Below are positions 4,721 through 7,648 of a stretch of DNA of 7,648 bases, in pieces. The DNA comes from Alphaproteobacteria bacterium. GTDB lineage: Bacteria > Pseudomonadota > Alphaproteobacteria > Rickettsiales > UBA1997. Under the pieces are notes generated by a model that did not search any database, was not told the DNA's origin, and saw only the letters and a list, made by a program, of their open reading frames with translations. How positions within the stretch are numbered: the stretch's first letter is position 1; each line of letters opens with the position of its first letter. A program made the translations under genes and the position numbers. Location: contig VGDN01000053.1 in NCBI GenBank assembly GCA_016869695.1, positions 1-7,648 of the forward strand. Reading direction: 5' to 3'.

Positions 4721-5863
4721 ATGAATCTCTTCCGACTTTTTTTTATTTTTACTTTAATTTGTAGCTCGGCCCTTGCCGCTGAAGAGCAAAAGCCAGTTAC
4801 TGATGTTGAATCGCTTGGGCTTGATGATGTAAGGGAGAAGCAAGAAGCAACTCCAGAAACGGTGCCAACTCCATCTAATGGAATTATTGACGAGATAAAC
4901 GCTCAGCTAAATAACGTGAAAGAGATGATAATGAAGAGTGGAGTGGGGAATAAAAAAGAAGATGCGCCCAAAGAAGAGCCTAAGGCAGAACCAGCACAGG
5001 TGGAAACGAAACCGCTACAGCAAAATGTAAACGCCACCAAGAAACAAAATCTAAAGAAACAAGCTGCCATCAAAAAGAAACGACAAGAAAACGAGCAGAA
5101 ACAGCAGGCAAAATTAAAGAAATTCCAAGAGCTACGGAATCGCTATTTGCTCGATACGAGCGATGGTGATGAAAGTGAGGTTGCGGAAGAAAAAATTCAG
5201 CCGCGCAAAAAAGACTTGAGTCCATTTATTCAAGAAGAGTTACCGCCTTTGCCGATTTTAAATCGTTATCGCAGTACTGAAAATCGTAGCATTCCACTGG
5301 TTCCGACTATTCAAGAAAGAGTCGATCTTTTGTTTGCGGCAATTTCACAAAATGACATCGCCTCCTTTAATGAAATCTACAAAGACATTGAAAATCCCAA
5401 TGCCTCTAACTCCATTGGAGATACTATTTTAACTTACTCTCTCTTGCTACGGCGCTATTCAATCATCGCAGCGATTTTGGCCAAAGGTGCTGATCCAAAT
5501 TTGCCGAACAAGTTGGGATATACCCCGATCGACATTGCGATTGAGATGCTAGATTTCAAAGAGTTGGAGATGCTTGTAAGCAACAAAGCTGACTTAACCT
5601 ATATTGATGCTTCTGGCCGCACTTACTTGATGCAAGCGTCGCGCGTCGGATTTTTGCCGGTGGTGGATTTGTTGGTGACGAAAGGGGCTGAGGTTAATGC
5701 GATGGATCAAGATGGTATCACGGCTTTGGCGATTGCTTATCGCCACAAGAAAGAAGTCATTGTGCAATATCTCCTAAAACATGGTGCCAAGCCGTGGATC
5801 GAAAAAACTTTTGAGCCAAAAAATCAGTCTCTGATCAAGGAGCTAGAAAATCGTTGGAATTAA
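4721..5863 (+). CDS. Exported ankyrin-repeat protein with N-terminal charged linker
   Basis: The 380-residue product begins with a clear signal peptide (MNLFRLFFIFTLICSSALA, cleavage after Ala19 or Ala20), so it is probably periplasmic or secreted. Residues 21-95 are acidic and Pro-rich, and 100-140 are Lys/Gln-rich and likely helical (KKQAAIKKKRQENEQKQQAKLKKF). A Pro-rich hinge (about 161-197) leads to ankyrin repeats of 33 residues: a degenerate one at 198-230, then 231-263, 264-296, 297-329 and 330-362. These show GADPN, GYTPIDIA, GAEVNA and GITALAIA signatures. Ankyrin repeats bind proteins; the partner is unknown. No Shine-Dalgarno sequence precedes the ATG, which lies just after the inverted repeat. 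It is followed in the same direction by a second exported ankyrin protein with the reverse domain order. I do not recognise a named gene. Confidence 0.87.
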   Translation: MNLFRLFFIFTLICSSALAAEEQKPVTDVESLGLDDVREKQEATPETVPTPSNGIIDEINAQLNNVKEMIMKSGVGNKKEDAPKEEPKAEPAQVETKPLQQNVNATKKQNLKKQAAIKKKRQENEQKQQAKLKKFQELRNRYLLDTSDGDESEVAEEKIQPRKKDLSPFIQEELPPLPILNRYRSTENRSIPLVPTIQERVDLLFAAISQNDIASFNEIYKDIENPNASNSIGDTILTYSLLLRRYSIIAAILAKGADPNLPNKLGYTPIDIAIEMLDFKELEMLVSNKADLTYIDASGRTYLMQASRVGFLPVVDLLVTKGAEVNAMDQDGITALAIAYRHKKEVIVQYLLKHGAKPWIEKTFEPKNQSLIKELENRWN

Positions 5864-5902
5864 GTTTATGCCTTCTTACAAAACCGCCTTTCCAAAAAAC
5901 CA

Positions 5903-5931
5903 TATAATCTACGGATCTTAGAGCCAATTGC
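5903..5931 (+). promoter_or_regulatory. Probable -10 element and short leader of the second ankyrin gene
   Basis: A perfect TATAAT lies at 5903-5908, 23 bp before the ATG, so transcription would start near 5914-5916 with a leader of about 17 nt. The best -35-like sequence, TTACAA at 5876-5881, is 21 bp upstream, too far for a standard promoter, so the promoter is weak or needs an activator. A weak GAG at 5921-5923 is the only ribosome-binding candidate. Confidence 0.4.
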
Positions 5932-7308
5932 ATGAAACGCTTCTCTAAATTTTTTTTGTTAATCTCTACCGCTATAGTTTTTTTTGTTAGCGGTACATCT
6001 TTTGCTCAGATCAAAAATATTTACGACGCCCCGAATAATGACGGTACTGGCGTGAATTCATTGATGTCAGCGGTGGTAAGCGGTGATGTCGATGGTGTAA
6101 AATTTTTTAGCAAAGCTGGTGGTGCATTGATCAATCAAAAAAATGTCGGTGGAGCAACTGCACTGCATCTTTCTTGCCGCGAAGGTAATGCTGATATGGT
6201 TAGAATCTTAACTGATAATGGCGCCAATGTTGATGTGGTGGATAATGAAGGATGGACGCCGTTGATGCGTGCAGCTCTTGCTGGCAATAAAGCTTCGGTG
6301 GTGATTTTGCTCGTGAAAGGTGCGCGCGCCGATATCTTTAATTCGGTTGGTGAGTCGGCGATTATTCATGCAGTTAATGCTGATTGCTCCGATTGTTTAA
6401 GCGTGATGTTTGAGAAGTTTAACTTCGTAAAATTCATGGATATCAATCTACTCAAAGGTCAGCTCGCTGATGCTTTTGTAATCGCAAGAAATCGTGGTAA
6501 TCAGATTGAGCAAGACATGATCTCCGCTTACCTAGATCGAGTTGCCCAGCTCGCACCGATGATTGAAAAAGAGAAGGCAGAAAAAGCCGCTGCCGCAGCG
6601 AAATTAGCTGCAGAAGAGGCCGCAAAGCTTAAGGCATTACAAGATCAACAAGCAGCGCAGCAAGCAGCAGAGCAGGCGCAGACAACCATAATCATCGATT
6701 CTCCGGCCTTACAAAAAGGTAATAAAGGGAAGAAGTTCGTGTTTAAGAAGCAAAAATCCGAACCACGATCTGAAGTACAAGAAATCGTGCCAACGCATGC
6801 TCTAAGCAAGTCAGAAAATTTTAAGCAGCAGGAGTTATTGCCAACACCAGCTCCAGCCCCTATCGCTCAACCGCAACCAGAAATAAAAACAGAAACAAAG
6901 CCAAAAAAGGTGAAGAAAAGTAGTGAGCCTCTTTCGCATTTCTTTTTAAAGAAAGGTGAAGGTGGTAAGGTGGTTGCTAAGGTAGAAGAGGTGAAGTCGG
7001 CAGAAGTTACAACTCCAGTCGTAGTAAAGGAAGAATCTGTTCCGGTTATAGCGAAGGAAGAACCTGTTGTTGCTACTAAGCCAGTCAGCGCTGCGAAGAC
7101 TTACCACTTCAAATCAGGAGAGGTTGGTAAATCGCTTAAGCAGCAAAAAAAAGCAGAGATAGAAGCGGAAATAGAAATCAAAAAATCTGAAGAGTTGGTT
7201 GTGGAAGATGTAACAAACTTTACTCCCTCAGCTGTTGAAATGCCGAGTCCGGCTGCTACCAACTCAGGTCAAAAGAAATATATTCTCAAATCCGGATCTC
7301 CTAAATAG
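5932..7308 (+). CDS. Exported ankyrin-repeat protein with long C-terminal charged tail and repeated motif
   Basis: The 458-residue product has a signal peptide (residues 1-25, cleavage after TSFA). Ankyrin repeats follow at about 38-71, 73-105 (ATALHLSCREGNADMVRIL), 106-138 (GWTPLMRAALAGNKASVVIL) and a degenerate one from 139. A helical region (about 170-209) runs into an Ala/Glu/Lys/Gln-rich, TolA-like coiled segment (210-250). The rest is Pro/Val/Lys/Glu-rich and probably disordered, but it carries a short motif four times: KFVFKKQK (268-275), HFFLKKGE (336-343), TYHFKSGE (390-397) and KYILKSGS (449-456). The pattern is [KHT]-[FY]-x-[FL]-K-[KS]-[GQ]. The last copy ends two residues before the C-terminus. 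It lies 68 bp after the other ankyrin gene, with its own -10 element. The ligand is unknown; a periplasmic adaptor is an inference. I do not recognise a named gene. Confidence 0.88.
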   Translation: MKRFSKFFLLISTAIVFFVSGTSFAQIKNIYDAPNNDGTGVNSLMSAVVSGDVDGVKFFSKAGGALINQKNVGGATALHLSCREGNADMVRILTDNGANVDVVDNEGWTPLMRAALAGNKASVVILLVKGARADIFNSVGESAIIHAVNADCSDCLSVMFEKFNFVKFMDINLLKGQLADAFVIARNRGNQIEQDMISAYLDRVAQLAPMIEKEKAEKAAAAAKLAAEEAAKLKALQDQQAAQQAAEQAQTTIIIDSPALQKGNKGKKFVFKKQKSEPRSEVQEIVPTHALSKSENFKQQELLPTPAPAPIAQPQPEIKTETKPKKVKKSSEPLSHFFLKKGEGGKVVAKVEEVKSAEVTTPVVVKEESVPVIAKEEPVVATKPVSAAKTYHFKSGEVGKSLKQQKKAEIEAEIEIKKSEELVVEDVTNFTPSAVEMPSPAATNSGQKKYILKSGSPK

Positions 7309-7362
7309 TCAGGTCAAGGAATGATGGGATATCTGAGTTACTTAAGTTGCGTAATCGGATGA

Positions 7363-7392
7363 AGTAGGATGTGGTGAAGTGTGATGCGGTGA
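7363..7392 (+). repeat. 15-bp imperfect tandem repeat between convergent genes
   Basis: AGTAGGATGTGGTGA (7363-7377) is followed by AGTGTGATGCGGTGA (7378-7392), 12 of 15 identical. The plus strand here is G/T/A-rich with a single C in the two units. The 116-bp gap between the second ankyrin gene and argD otherwise holds no hairpin with a T-run on either strand, so no clear terminator serves either gene. Confidence 0.5.
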
Positions 7393-7424
7393 GGATTAAC
7401 GACCTTGGATATCGCCAGTGATCT

Positions 7425-7648
7425 TTAGCAGCCTTTATACTTAATAAAACATTGTGAGATTTTTTCTGCCGCCTCTTTGATGTGAGATTGTGTGATAATC
7501 AGCGGAGGCATGATGCGAATGACGTTGTCGCTGGCTGGAATCACGAGCAGGCCTAGCTCGATTAGCTTTTGCGTTAAGTCGCTGTTAGGAATTTTTTCAT
7601 TGATCTTTAGGCCTAGCATCAGACCAACTCCGCGCACTTCTTCAATTA
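7425..7648 (-). CDS. argD: Acetylornithine/N-succinyldiaminopimelate aminotransferase, C-terminal part
   Basis: The visible 74 codons are the C-terminal end of a class-III PLP aminotransferase. Reading in from the edge, IEEVRGVGLMLGLKI, then GLLVIPASDNVIRIMPPLII, then a final helix and stop, match the small domain of alphaproteobacterial ArgD. The GTG at 7635-7637 is an internal Val; the frame stays open to the window edge, so the gene is cut by the window rather than truncated. ArgD transfers an amino group from glutamate to N-acetylglutamate semialdehyde in arginine synthesis, and often also serves as DapC in the lysine/diaminopimelate route. The PLP lysine lies outside the window. argF, which often follows argD in alphaproteobacteria, is not downstream, so a DapC role is possible. 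It is convergent with the second ankyrin gene. Confidence 0.88.
   Translation of the reverse strand, partial: IEEVRGVGLMLGLKINEKIPNSDLTQKLIELGLLVIPASDNVIRIMPPLIITQSHIKEAAEKISQCFIKYKGC

Overview
The window looks like part of a moderately AT-rich Gram-negative genome, most likely an alphaproteobacterium. LpxC shows a lipid-A outer membrane. The visible end of ArgD and the LpxC sequence read as alphaproteobacterial from memory. Two ankyrin proteins and several dispersed palindromes recall host-associated lineages such as the Rickettsiales or Holosporales, but that placement is an inference. None of the eight complete genes has a strong Shine-Dalgarno sequence.

Layout, left to right. Bases 1-99 hold the 3' tail of a tRNA (probably Ile) cut by the window edge, and a second copy of that tail 82 bp later with no tRNA 5' half. 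kbl (glycine C-acetyltransferase) follows on the minus strand, with a good promoter in the divergent gap to a tiny Lys/Glu-rich putative lipoprotein on the plus strand. A palindromic terminator ends the lipoprotein unit and overlaps the start of thiL. thiL overlaps a four-helix RDD-family membrane protein gene. lpxC comes next, after a leader built of 7-base repeats in both orientations. yidD is squeezed between two palindromic repeats: one supplies its possible N-terminal extension and the other its stop codon. Two exported ankyrin-repeat proteins follow in tandem, and the 3' end of argD enters convergently on the minus strand.

Functionally, most of the window is housekeeping: threonine/glycine metabolism (kbl), thiamine diphosphate synthesis (thiL), lipid A (lpxC), membrane-protein insertion (yidD) and arginine or lysine/diaminopimelate synthesis (argD). 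The less ordinary part is the envelope material: the lipoprotein and the two ankyrin proteins all carry export signals and long charged, low-complexity regions. The ankyrin pair has mirror-image architecture. The second protein carries a short aromatic-basic motif four times at roughly 55-70 residue intervals, ending at its C-terminus.

The other theme is small repeats settling in or against genes: a tRNA-tail duplication, two heptamer arrays, three palindromes and a 15-bp tandem repeat. I see no phage, transposase, CRISPR array or defence system. I cannot claim a new system here; the ankyrin pair and the repeat-bounded yidD are the best candidates for follow-up.
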